Assembly: GCA_037127255.1 (NCBI GenBank)
Contig: JBANSL010000008.1
Location: forward strand, 8,117,396-8,181,395
Source: Persicaria tinctoria
Taxonomy: Eukaryota > Streptophyta > Magnoliopsida > Caryophyllales > Polygonaceae
DNA length: 64,000 nucleotides
Direction of reading: 5' to 3'
The translations under genes and the position numbers were made by a program. Below the pieces are notes generated by a model. It did no database searches. It had not been told where the DNA came from and saw only the letters and a program-made list of their open reading frames with translations. Positions 1 through 9,035 of the stretch are shown in pieces (the first letter of the stretch is position 1; each line of letters opens with the position of its first letter).

Positions 1-2413
1 CAGCAATCTGATCCTGACCGCGGACATGACGAACAATCAGAGAGCCATCCTCAACTTGCTCGCGAACAAAGTAGTAATCAATCTTGATGTGTTTAGACCG
101 CTGATGGAAAACTGGATTGGCGGACATGTAGGTTGCACTCAAATTGTCACACAAAACTATGGGAGGCCGAACAGCTGGAGCTCGCAATTCAGAAAGCAAT
201 TGTTGAATCCAAATGAGTTCTGTAGCGGCGAATGCAATGGCCCTGTATTCAGCTTCCGTACTGGATTTGGCGACAACATTTTGCTTCTTAGATGCCCAGC
301 TGATAAGATTACCACCATAGCAGATGGCAAACCCATGCTGAGAGCGACAGTCATCACCATCAGATGCCCAACCGGCATCAGAGAAGGCCACAAGACGACT
401 GTCAGTAAGGGGACGGAAGACAAGGCCAGAGGAAAGAGTACCTTTCAGGTAGCGAAGGATCCGCTTAACAGCTGACCAATGAGCCTCAGTAGGGGAGTGT
501 ATGAACTGACAAACCCGGTTGACAACATACGAAATTTCCGGCTGAGTAATGGTGGCATACTGAAGGGCACCAACAATGCTCCTGTAGAGGTGTGGATCCG
601 AGTGAGGATCACCGTCACGAACTAACCGAGAGGCCGGCTCAGCAGGAGACGAAATGGGGCGAGCATCTTGCATTTTACTTCGCAAGAGAAGATCGCGAAT
701 ATACTTCTGCTGAGAGAGGACGATCTGATTTGATTGGCGGGTTAGTTCAATGCCGAGAAAGTAGTGAAGGTCACCTAAGTCGCGCAAAGAGAACGTCTGA
801 TTGAGAAGCCCAATGAATGTATCAATCTCTGCAGACACAGATCCAGTGACAATGAGGTCATCAACATAGACCAAGACGAGGAGAGTGGATGACCCCTGAC
901 GCCGAATGAATAGCGAGGTATCTGACCGGCAAGGACAGAAGCGATGCTGTAGGAGAAATTGCCGAAGCTTTGTGAACCAGGCACGGGGCGCTTGCTTCAG
1001 GCCATAAAGAGCTTTGCGAAGCAGACAGACAGCATGAGGAGAAGACTGATCAACGAACCCTGGAGGTTGTGTCATATACACCTGTTCAGAAAGATCACCA
1101 TTCAAAAAGGCGTTATTAATGTCAACCTGTCGGAGAGGCCAGGACTGATGGAGAGCCAGGGAGAGCACAATGCGAATGGTGGTTGGTTTGACAACTGGAC
1201 TGAAGGTGTCAAAGTAATCAACCCCTTCTTCCTGATTAAAGCCCTTTGCAACAAGGCGAGCCTTATAACGCTCAATGGAACCATCAGCGCGACGCTTGAT
1301 CCTGTAAACCCACTTACAACCAACAATGTTAGCATGCAGAGGGCGTTGTACAAGAGTCCAAGTCCCATTACGTATGAGGGCATCAAATTCAACTTTCATG
1401 GCATTCTGCCACTCAGGAGATTTGGAGGCTTGAAGGAAGGTTTTCGGTTCATCATACAAATCAGGAACAGAGGGAAGAGGGTGATTTGTGGTGATAAGAG
1501 CTTTGGGTTTCAATTTGTTTGTTTGTGCTCGTGTGAGCATGGGATGTGTGCTATCTGCGGCAGGGCGAAAATAGGATGGAATGATGGGTTTCTCAGAAGA
1601 GATAGGAGAGGGAGACGTACCTTGAGATGGAGACACTTGAGCCGCAAGCTCTTCCTCTAAAGACCGTGAGACCGAGCCTGGAGTGGTCGACGTGGGCGCG
1701 CCGGGATACAGCGCGGGCGCGTCAGGATCTAGCGCGGGCGCGCCGGTATCAAGCGCGGGCGCGCCAGTGTTGGGAGAGCTGGTGGGGGTGTCGGCTGGAG
1801 ATTGTGGTGAGGGTAGGGGCGATGGTAGCCAAGGGGAGGAAGCTTGCTGTAATAGGCTTAGGGTGGGGAGACGCGAGTCGGAGGATGGTGAGGGGGAGTG
1901 AACGGCTGTATGAGACGGGTATGGGAAGGTGGCTTCATCAAACATGACATGACGAGCGACATAGACTCGATTTGTGGGAACATGAAGGCACAAGTACCCT
2001 TTGTGTTTGGAGCTGTAGCCAATGAAAATGCAAGGGGGTGACCGAAACTCCAATTTGTTGGAGGTGTAAGGGCGCAGAAAAGGATAACAGAGGCACCCAA
2101 AAGTCTTAAGGAATTTTTAATCAGGGATTTTGCCATAAAGACTCTCAAAGGGAGACTTGTAATGCAACACAGGAGTGAGAGTCCTGTTGTGAAGGTAGAC
2201 TGACGTGTGAAACGCATGCTCCTAGAAGCTCTGAGGGAGTTTAGCGTGAGAGAGCATGGCAAGACCCTTTTCAACAATGGTCCTGTGACGACGCTCAGCA
2301 GCCCCATTTTGGGATTGGGTGTGAGGACAGGAGACTCTGTGTAAAATACCTTAAGACTGAAGAAAGGAGGAGACATTTCGATATTCTCATCCCCAATCTG
2401 ATTGGAACTGTTT
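1..2413 (-). pseudogene. copia 1 pol, 3' half: integrase end, reverse transcriptase, RNase H
   Basis: The minus strand encodes the end of the integrase core (SQNGAAERRHRTIVEKGLAM, about 2240-2315), a Pro/Ala-rich linker (about 1640-1870) and the copia reverse transcriptase. RT landmarks are VDINNAFLNGD (about 1095-1130), GLKQAPRAWF (about 975-1005) and the catalytic YVDD box (about 858-870). RNase H-type sequence follows (about 1-330), including AKSSTEAEYRA. I see no stop from the RT to the window edge in this frame. The integrase part carries several in-frame stops between about 2100 and 2405, for example one just after QSDWG, so the polyprotein as a whole is broken. The linker contains tandem GAPAL units. 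Open plus-strand frames here are shadows. Confidence 0.88.
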
Positions 2414-2418
2414 GATTT
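2414..2418. repeat. target-site duplication GATTT (left copy)
   Basis: GATTT occurs immediately before the element starting TGATGCGGGACC at 2419, and again at 6923-6927 directly after its end. Five bases is the usual duplication made by LTR-retrotransposon integrases. Removing the insert and one GATTT rejoins the copia 1 integrase reading frame, which supports a genuine integration. Confidence 0.93.
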
Positions 2419-3545
2419 TGATGCGGGACCATCCAAACCATCATCAAAGACACCTCCGGAAACACCTATGATTCGAGATTATGAGGATGATGTCCTTCTC
2501 AAGAGGAAGAAGAAGGCTCCACCATGGGAGATGCTCCAAAGGTGCAAGCTTGGATTAATCACGTTTTAGACTCTCGTTCAGAAGTTTGACAGTTTTTCGA
2601 CGTCTCTGTAAAATGGGTCGTACGGATTCAATATTGATCGGATTGAGGCGTGCCATACCTTGTTGGAACGAGGACGAAGAGATCTACAACTTTGCTGTTG
2701 AAGGTTTTTCCAGATTCGTCCTATAGCTTGGCCGAAATCCACATTCTTTGAGCTGCTGCTGGTTTTGACGGGATTTTGTTAAGTTTTGGAACATTATATT
2801 TATTTCCTATTTTTAGTATTTCTTTTACTTAAGTTATTTTAGGAAACTTTAAGGTTATTTTTATTATTTCCATTAGATGTTAGTTTTATCTTATTCTATC
2901 ATCTAACTCGGCCCAACAGCCCTGCGTGGCCTATATATTCCGAGTTCTCCTATTGTAATTCAATAAGAACATTATGAATAGAATTTAGATCTCTCAAATT
3001 GTGTGAAACACATGGAGTGTCTTGTTGATCCAACTAGAGCTGTGCTCGTTGATCATCGATTGGTATCTATCTAGCTTGGTTTGCTTTGTGTTCGTCAACT
3101 TCGCAAGACTTGGTGATCCTAGTATTCACAAGCCCCCTTCTGGTGCTTCAAGTTGTCCGCTTGATTGTGTCAGATTGTAGAGGCGGGTTGTGTAGGCATT
3201 GGTATTGGTTCCTACCCTCTGAGGAGGCCTGAGGTCTTTATCTTGTGCTACATAGATCGACTCAGTCCCTATCAGGTCGTGTCTTTCCATTCTTGTTCTT
3301 GAATTTCGAGTCTTGCATCTTTCTTTAAGAGTCTTTGTTGCGTTCTTTGCTTTCTTGATCAATCTTGAACCTTTCTTGATCATTCTTGATTGTTTCTTGC
3401 AGATCTTGAATCGTCTCTTTGAGTCTTGTTAGAGTCGACATCAACAGCCCTTGGTTCTTGGTGTTTCTTGCGTTTCTTGAGTCATTCTTGTTTAGTTCTT
3501 GCTTGTTGTCGAATATCGGACCAACCCACGGCTAACCCCGTATCA
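2419..3545 (+). repeat. left LTR of the inverted-LTR element
   Basis: 1127 bp from TGATGCGGGACC to CCCCGTATCA. A TATA-like box lies at 2932-2939 and a polyadenylation-like AATAAG at 2962-2967, giving a plausible U3-R-U5 order in the plus direction. It is the reverse complement of 5796-6922. An 85-codon antisense frame present in both copies differs at only two residues, so the copies are very similar and the insertion is probably young. Confidence 0.92.
2932..2939 (+). promoter_or_regulatory. TATA-like box of left LTR promoter
   Basis: TATATATT lies about 600 bp before the primer-binding site and 23 bp before an AATAAG signal. This is the expected placement for an LTR promoter reading into the element interior. 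Confidence 0.55.
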
Positions 3546-3548
3546 AAT

Positions 3549-3560
3549 TGGTATCAGAGC
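3549..3560 (+). promoter_or_regulatory. primer-binding site, initiator tRNA-Met type
   Basis: TGGTATCAGAGC starts three bases after the left LTR terminus. It matches the classic plant LTR-element site complementary to the 3' end of initiator methionine tRNA. It fixes the element as plus-oriented and identifies the left LTR as the 5' LTR. Confidence 0.92.
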
Positions 3561-4123
3561 TTTGGTTTCCGACATCAAGATTGAGTCTTTTTCTTTTCTT
3601 AAACACAAAAACACAAAAATAGAGTCTTTTCTTTGTTTGGTTATTTACTTCTTGCATTCTTTTTGATTAAATTACTAATCTTGAGTTTGTGATTGTTTGT
3701 GGTTGCATAGCCTAAACACAAAGCCTAGCCGAGACCGTGGAGTCGAGCAAGTCAGTGCACACATCCCTTTGTGTACACCCTAGCCGACGGCACAAAGTGT
3801 CCTCATAGTTTCTCTTGGCCGAAAATCAGCCTCCACACAAAGCAAACCCTAGTTTGTTATCTTTTCTATCCTTTGTTCTATCTTTGGAACTTTGATCTAT
3901 CTATATCTATTTCCATATTATCTATTGCCTATTTAAATTCTGATTTTTGGTGGATCAAAGACATTATATCTATCAAATATCTATTAAGGCATAAGATAGA
4001 TCCTATTTCCTAAAATAGCCATTCTATCTATATATTTGCATTAGGGCTGAATTTTATTATCTTTTCACCATTATCATTAAATTTTCGAGTCCAATATACA
4101 TTCTTAGAGTCTTTCTTGCATTA

Positions 4124-4128
<5 letters not shown>

Positions 4129-4159
<31 letters not shown>
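4129..4159 (+). repeat. A31 homopolymer in element leader
   Basis: An uninterrupted run of 31 A lies between the primer-binding site and the gag-like frame. Its length is likely to vary and may be affected by sequencing error. Confidence 0.9.
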
Positions 4160-4162
<3 letters not shown>

Positions 4163-4897
4163 AAAATCAGTTTCGAAAATTCAAAAAATTAATAGATTTA
4201 TCTTGGACCTAGGAGGATAAAATTCACTAGGGGTAAAAGTAAGTCAAAAAAAAAGGGAAAGTGTTTGTTTGATCTAGTGCAAGAAAGCTCCCAAGGACAA
4301 TTGGTGAACCCCTTCTTATCAACCCTAGTCGACATACCCAATCCCAAACACATACACCTCCACAAAATTGAAACCCTACCCTGCAACTACAACGTCCCAA
4401 CTTAAAGGTTTTCAATCAAAAGAGGTAAATTTCCAAGCTTTCTTTTGTTTTCTTATTTTCTTTTGTGTCGAAGTGCTCTTTCTCTCCTTGATCGAGTACT
4501 GTTGTGTATTTGCTTTGATTGAGTCGAGTGATCTCAGCCCTTGCCGAGTTCTCTCTTGTGTGTGTCGAGTGATCTCAGCCCTTGCCGAGTGATCTCTTTG
4601 AGTGTCGAACTGATTTCTTGCAATTACCCATCTATTTTGCTTGAATCAAGTGTTATAGCTGCTGTTGAGTACTCTTTCTCTCTTGACGAGTACTTATTGA
4701 TTGTTGTTTCATTCATTCTCTTATTTGCATACTTGATTGCTTAGTTTTTGCTTGGTAGTTTATTTGCCCAAAGCGGATTGCCCTAGCAAGCGTGATATAT
4801 CAATCAGAGAGGGAGTGTGAGCGAAACACAATTGTGAGCTGTTTATAAGTTTTACTAACCTTTAACTTAGTTCTTTGTTTCTTTGGTCTTTGTTATA

Positions 4898-5614
4898 ATG
4901 TCTACTAATCAGGGGAACAATGGTGGTAACAATGCCACTAACTCGAGTGCAACAGTGACGCCTGAGCAATTCAATACCTTGATGAACACCATGAAAGCCA
5001 TGAACGAGATGTTGGTAAAGTTCAATAATGACATGGCTAAGATAGATAAAAGCTTTACGACAATAGAGCTTCAGCATTTTGGCTCTAATACGGTGTTTGT
5101 ACAAGGAGTCTCACCCAGAGATGAAGTGCCACCAATGGAAAGGGAAGAATCTCATTCTATTCCCCTTAATAATGCTATTCAACATCATGTTTCTTCTAGC
5201 ATAGATGCTTCTTTTATTGCTGAAATTAAAGAGCATGTTGATAAAAATGATCAAAATCTTAATTTACTTGCCTATGATCATGATAATGTTTGCATTGAAT
5301 ATGAGAATGATGATTCTTTGATTGATTTAAATGTTCAACCTATGCCTTGTGATGATAATCAAAGAAAAGATTTATGTCATACTACATGCTTAGAAGAAGG
5401 CATAGTTTCTAATATGATCATTGATGATGAAACTTCTCCTACTATTGCTAGCATTGAGTTAATTGAAAATTCAGCATTGAAAAAGGATGAAAACTTGCTA
5501 GCATTGGATGAAAACTTAGGGATCAATGACCAAGATAAAGTGCATATTAAGTTAGAACATCATGACATTCATATGGAATCTGAATTGTGCACTAATCAAA
5601 TTTCTTTTTTTTGA
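4898..5614 (+). pseudogene. gag-like reading frame of the inverted-LTR element
   Basis: An open frame of about 238 codons starts at ATG 4898. It begins MSTNQGNNGGNNATNSSATV and has a helical stretch around TPEQFNTLMNTMKAMNEMLV, the kind of start seen in plant Ty3/gypsy gag. The rest is acidic and Asp/Asn/Glu-rich, with no zinc knuckle or protease motif, so I cannot assign domains. It ends in TGA inside a T-run. The following 180 bp resemble a gypsy 3' tail (SRTNPFQERD in frame) just before the right LTR. I infer that gag start and pol end were joined by a large internal deletion. Confidence 0.5.
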
Positions 5615-5779
5615 TTTTGTAGATGAAGCTGAGACAATAACCATCGAGGAGTGGTCAATCTCTACACCAATCGTTCTTGAGATGGATTTCCATGGACATG
5701 TGGTATTCGATCCAGGAGCTCGTGTGGATGCCTTTGCGGAATCAAATGCGACCTTGGATTCGAGGACGAATCCTTTTCA

Positions 5780-5790
5780 AGAAAGGGATC
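5780..5790 (+). promoter_or_regulatory. polypurine tract-like stretch
   Basis: AAGAAAGGGA precedes the right LTR by a few bases, in the position expected for the plus-strand primer. The LTR that follows is inverted, so the usual TGATGC start is not found next to it. Confidence 0.45.
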
Positions 5791-5795
5791 TAATT

Positions 5796-6922
5796 TGATA
5801 CGGGGTTATCCGTGGGTTGGTCCGATCTTCGACAACAAGCAAGAACTAAACAAGAATGACTCAAGAAACGCAAGAAACACCAAGAACCAAGGGCTGTTGA
5901 TGTCGACTCTAACAAGACTCAAAGAGACGATTCAAGATCTGCAAGAAACAATCAAGAATGATCAAGAAAGGTTCAAGATTGATCAAGAAAGCAAAGAACG
6001 CAGCAAAGACTCTTAAAGAAAGATGCAAGACTCGAAATTCAAGAACAAGAATGGAAAGACACGACCTGATAGGGACTGAGTCGATCTATGTAGCACAAGA
6101 TAAAGACCCCAGGCCTCCTCAGAGGGTAGGAACCAATACCAATGCCTACACAACCCGCCTCTACAATCTGACACAATCAAGCGGACAACTTGAAGCACCA
6201 GAAGGGGGCTTGTGAATACTAGGATCACCAAGTCTTGCGAAGTTGACGAACACAAAGCAAACCAAGCTAGATAGATACCAATCGATGATCAACGAGCACA
6301 GCTCTAGTTGGATCAACAAGACACTCCATGTGTTTCACACAATTTGAGAGATCTAAATTCTATTCATAATGTTCTTATTGAATTACAATAGGAGAACTCG
6401 GAATATATAGGCCACGCAGGGCTGTTGGGCCGAGTTAGATGATAGAATAAGATAAAACTAACATCTAATGGAAATAATAAAAATAACCTTAAAGTTTCCT
6501 AAAATAACTTAAGTAAAAGAAATACTAAAAATAGGAAATAAATATAATGTTCCAAAACTTAACAAAATCCCGTCAAAACCAGCAGCAGCTCAAAGAATGT
6601 GGATTTCGGCCAAGCTATAGGACGAATCTGGAAAAACCTTCAACAGCAAAGTTGTAGATCTCTTCGTCCTCGTTCCAACAAGGTATGGAACGCCTCAATC
6701 CGATCAATATTGAATCCGTACGACCCATTTTACAGAGACGTCGAAAAACTGTCAAACTTCTGAACGAGAGTCTAAAACGTGATTAATCCAAGCTTGCACC
6801 TTTGGAGCATCTCCCATGGTGGAGCCTTCTTCTTCCTCTCGAGAAGGACATCATCCTCATAATCTCGAATCATAGGTGTTTCCAGAGGTGTCTTTGATGA
6901 TGGCTTGGATGGTCCCGCATCA
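5796..6922 (-). repeat. right LTR, inverted relative to the left
   Basis: 1127 bp starting TGATACGGGG and ending GGTCCCGCATCA, the reverse complement of 2419-3545 along its whole length. The complements of the TATA box and AATAAG signal are visible around 6378-6410. An LTR promoter here would read back into the element on the minus strand, so convergent transcripts and a hairpin RNA are possible. Confidence 0.92.
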
Positions 6923-8140
6923 GATTTTGATAGAGAACTGGGTCTCAACCATTTTATGAAATAACTGAACATGATGAAGGACCTGAGATTTATGAGTCAG
7001 AAAATATATCCAGACAAATTTGGTGTGATCATCCACAAAAATTAAAAAATATGAATTGCCATTAAAGGATGCAACAGGAGCAGGGCCCCAGACATCAGAG
7101 TACACTAATTCAAAAGGATGCTGACTGGACTCATGTGGACTATTGAGAGGGAGTCGATGACTCTTCCCAAGTTGACAGGACTCACAAACTCTTTTGAGAT
7201 TATTCAAAGACACTGGTAATTGAAATCTAGATACTAGACGACGGAAAACAGACTCATGCGGATGACCAAGACGCTCATGCCATATTTGAAGGCTTGTCTT
7301 TTCTCCAAGAAAGGCTTGATGGGGTGGCCGAGATGGATCAGGTGGTTGGAGATGGTAAAGCCCGTTCTCAACGATTCCTTTGAGGAGGGTGCGGCCCTGC
7401 ATGTCCTTCACAAAGCAAGCAGATGGGTAAAATAACATGTAAACATTGTTGTCTTTGGTCAAATGAGAAACACTCAAGAGGCTTTTTCGAATTTGAGGAA
7501 CAAATAGGATGTTATGTAAACGAATGGGTTTAGGATTGGCAGGCAAGGAAGAAGAGCCCAAATAAGTAATAGGAAGGGACATACCATTGCCCACCTGCAG
7601 ACCTTCATTGCCAGTGTAATCAGAGTGAACAGAAAGATTACCGAAATCAGCTCTCACATGGTTGGTTGCACCAGAGTCAAAATACCAGTTGGGATCAACT
7701 AGTGTGGACGGAGGAGCACCAACGGTGAAGGCATGGCGCTGTGGCGAGGGCTGCTGAAACTGCTGCTGAAGCTGCTGCTGGTCGGAATGCTGGGGTGTGC
7801 CGCGGCCGCCGCCAGATCTGCCTCCACGACCGCCTCCTCTACCACCGCGACGACCGCTGGTGTTGTTCGTGGGAGGAAAGTCGTTGGTGTTGAGACGCTG
7901 CCAGCAGTTGATGGCCTCATGACCAGTCCTAGAGCAGATCTGACATTGAGGACGTGGTCGAGAGGGATCATTAGGAGGCTGTTCGGGACGCCCTGTGGAT
8001 TGGGAGGAGCGACTGCCACGACTTGCCACATTAGCCGAGAGGGCCGAGTCAGAGGTGGGAACAAGAGACGCTGCAATGTGCTCCTCCTCCCGAAGAAGAA
8101 GACCAAGTAATTCATCAGAGGAAATCGGATCCCTCTGCAT
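6923..8140 (-). pseudogene. copia 1 gag end, protease, integrase start
   Basis: Minus-strand frame of about 400 codons. It contains a CCHC zinc knuckle (CQICSRTGHEAINC, about 7900-7945), a Gly/Arg-rich and Gln-rich linker, the protease active-site motif DSGATNH (about 7660-7685) and the integrase zinc-binding HHCC region (WHERLGHPHE and CESCQLGK, about 7155-7300). The integrase core starts at FELVYSDVWGP. The frame is cut at 6923 by the nested LTR element; its continuation is at 2413. The first gag part lies upstream in another frame, so a frameshift separates them. Confidence 0.9.
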
Positions 8141-8235
8141 GTTGTAGGATGTGAGAAAGGCCGAGTAAGATGCTCCAAGGCCGTTGACAATGCATTCGAC
8201 AAAGTCGGCATCAGAAACAATGTAGGCGCATTCCG

Positions 8236-8796
8236 CTAAAGCATCAGAAAAGGAACGCTTTTTCTCAACATACTCGAGAATGGTGAGCGAGCACGAGTCT
8301 GAGCAAAGAACATACGCTCAAGGATTGCCCAGGCTTCATGGGTGGACTGCGCGCGAGCAACATGAGCGAGGAGCGGTGTTGTGAGGGTTGATCGGATCCA
8401 AAGAAGAACCAGACGGTCCTTCTTCTTCCAATCGGCATAGGCGGGGTTGGGTGACGCGGGCGCGCCAGTCGCAGGCGCGGGCGCGCCAGTCTCAGGCGCG
8501 GGCGCGCCAGTGTCGGGAGTGGTGGTGGGGGCATCAAGGGTGGCTGTGGGAGCGTTGGATTTGAGAAGAAAGGGTTCAAGGTCAAACGCCTCGAGGGCAG
8601 ATTTGATTGTGTGTCGCCAGAGGGTATAATTGGAGCGATCAAGGCGAACATTGAGATTGGGAAATTGGAGAGCCGGGAGAGGGCCGGTTCCAGAGGCCGC
8701 TAGGAGGATGTTGCCTGAGTTCTTGGTGCCGTCGGTGGGTTTGGGTGTGGTGTCGGAAACGACGGCGCCGGAGGGTGGGGTTTGGTCGGCAGACAT
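8236..8796 (-). pseudogene. copia 1 gag N-terminal part
   Basis: Minus-strand frame of 186 codons beginning MSADQTPPSGAVV. It has the plant copia gag signature (LNVRLDRSNYTLWRHTIKSA, then WKKKDRLVLLWIRSTLTTPL and STHEAWAILERMF). It contains the tandem unit GAPAPETGAPAPATGAPA, encoded by GC-rich GGCGCGCC repeats at about 8455-8515. The frame is lost near 8270, where the typical gag continuation shifts, so the gene is frameshifted. The ATG is 56 bases downstream of the LTR edge on the minus strand, a normal leader length. Confidence 0.85.
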
Positions 8797-8841
8797 GGTC
8801 GGCGGCGGCGAAAGGGGAAAAGATTAGAAGGATCGGGTTAA

Positions 8842-8852
8842 GGCTGATACCA
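8842..8852 (-). promoter_or_regulatory. copia 1 primer-binding site
   Basis: On the minus strand TGGTATCAGCC directly follows the LTR end (TTTACA), resembling the tRNA-Met-type site used by plant copia elements. It fixes the LTR boundary at 8853. Confidence 0.75.
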
Positions 8853-9035
8853 TGTAAATAATCAGTAGGGTTTGATAATTGTGATTCTTGATTTCTTTCA
8901 TTAACTTGGAATGAATATATAGATACAATGCTTGGGCTCCAAGGCCTATTGGATATGCACAGCGGATATGGAAAGATATACAAAGATACAAAAGGATAGA
9001 AATATATCCTGACTAATATTATATCCTAATAGACT
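8853..9035 (-). repeat. copia 1 5' LTR
   Basis: About 180 bp of AT-rich sequence between the primer-binding site and the start of copia 2 sequence. Read on the minus strand it has a block TAGGATATAATATTAG near its start and ends TTTACA. The outer terminus is not a clean TG and is uncertain by about 15 bp. Confidence 0.7.

Larger units (their letters stand above)
2419..6922 (+). mobile_element. 4.5-kb non-autonomous LTR element with LTRs in inverted orientation
   Basis: The element is 4504 bp, begins TGATGCGGGACC, ends GGTCCCGCATCA and is flanked by GATTT. Both LTRs are 1127 bp, but the right one is the reverse complement of the left. The left LTR is correctly placed for plus-strand transcription: a TATA box at 2932 and a primer-binding site complementary to initiator tRNA-Met at 3549. 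The interior (3546-5795) has a gag-like reading frame and a short polypurine-containing tail reminiscent of plant Ty3/gypsy 3' ends. It lacks recognisable protease, RT and integrase, so it could move only with helper enzymes. Confidence 0.9.
1..9035 (-). mobile_element. Ty1/copia retrotransposon 1, minus strand, split by a nested LTR element
   Basis: Read on the minus strand, the element starts with a short LTR near 9035, followed by a primer-binding site. The domain order is then gag, zinc knuckle, protease and integrase. It is broken at 6923 and resumes at 2418 with integrase end, reverse transcriptase and RNase H, running off the left edge. The order protease-integrase-RT-RNase H defines Ty1/copia. 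The break at 2419-6922 is a later insertion flanked by GATTT on both sides. The left-hand LTR lies outside the window. The right end is imprecise (about 9022-9037) because a clean TG/CA terminus is not visible. Confidence 0.9.

Noticed and set aside
26..1947. Several plus-strand open frames (26-475, 959-1660, 1627-1947)
   Set aside because: They lie antisense to the copia 1 RT, RNase H and linker, whose conserved motifs are on the minus strand.
3126..6215. Two nearly identical 85-codon frames (3126-3383 minus, 5958-6215 plus)
   Set aside because: They are the same stretch of the two inverted LTRs, have no family match and end where LTR sequence dictates; they are useful only as evidence of LTR similarity.
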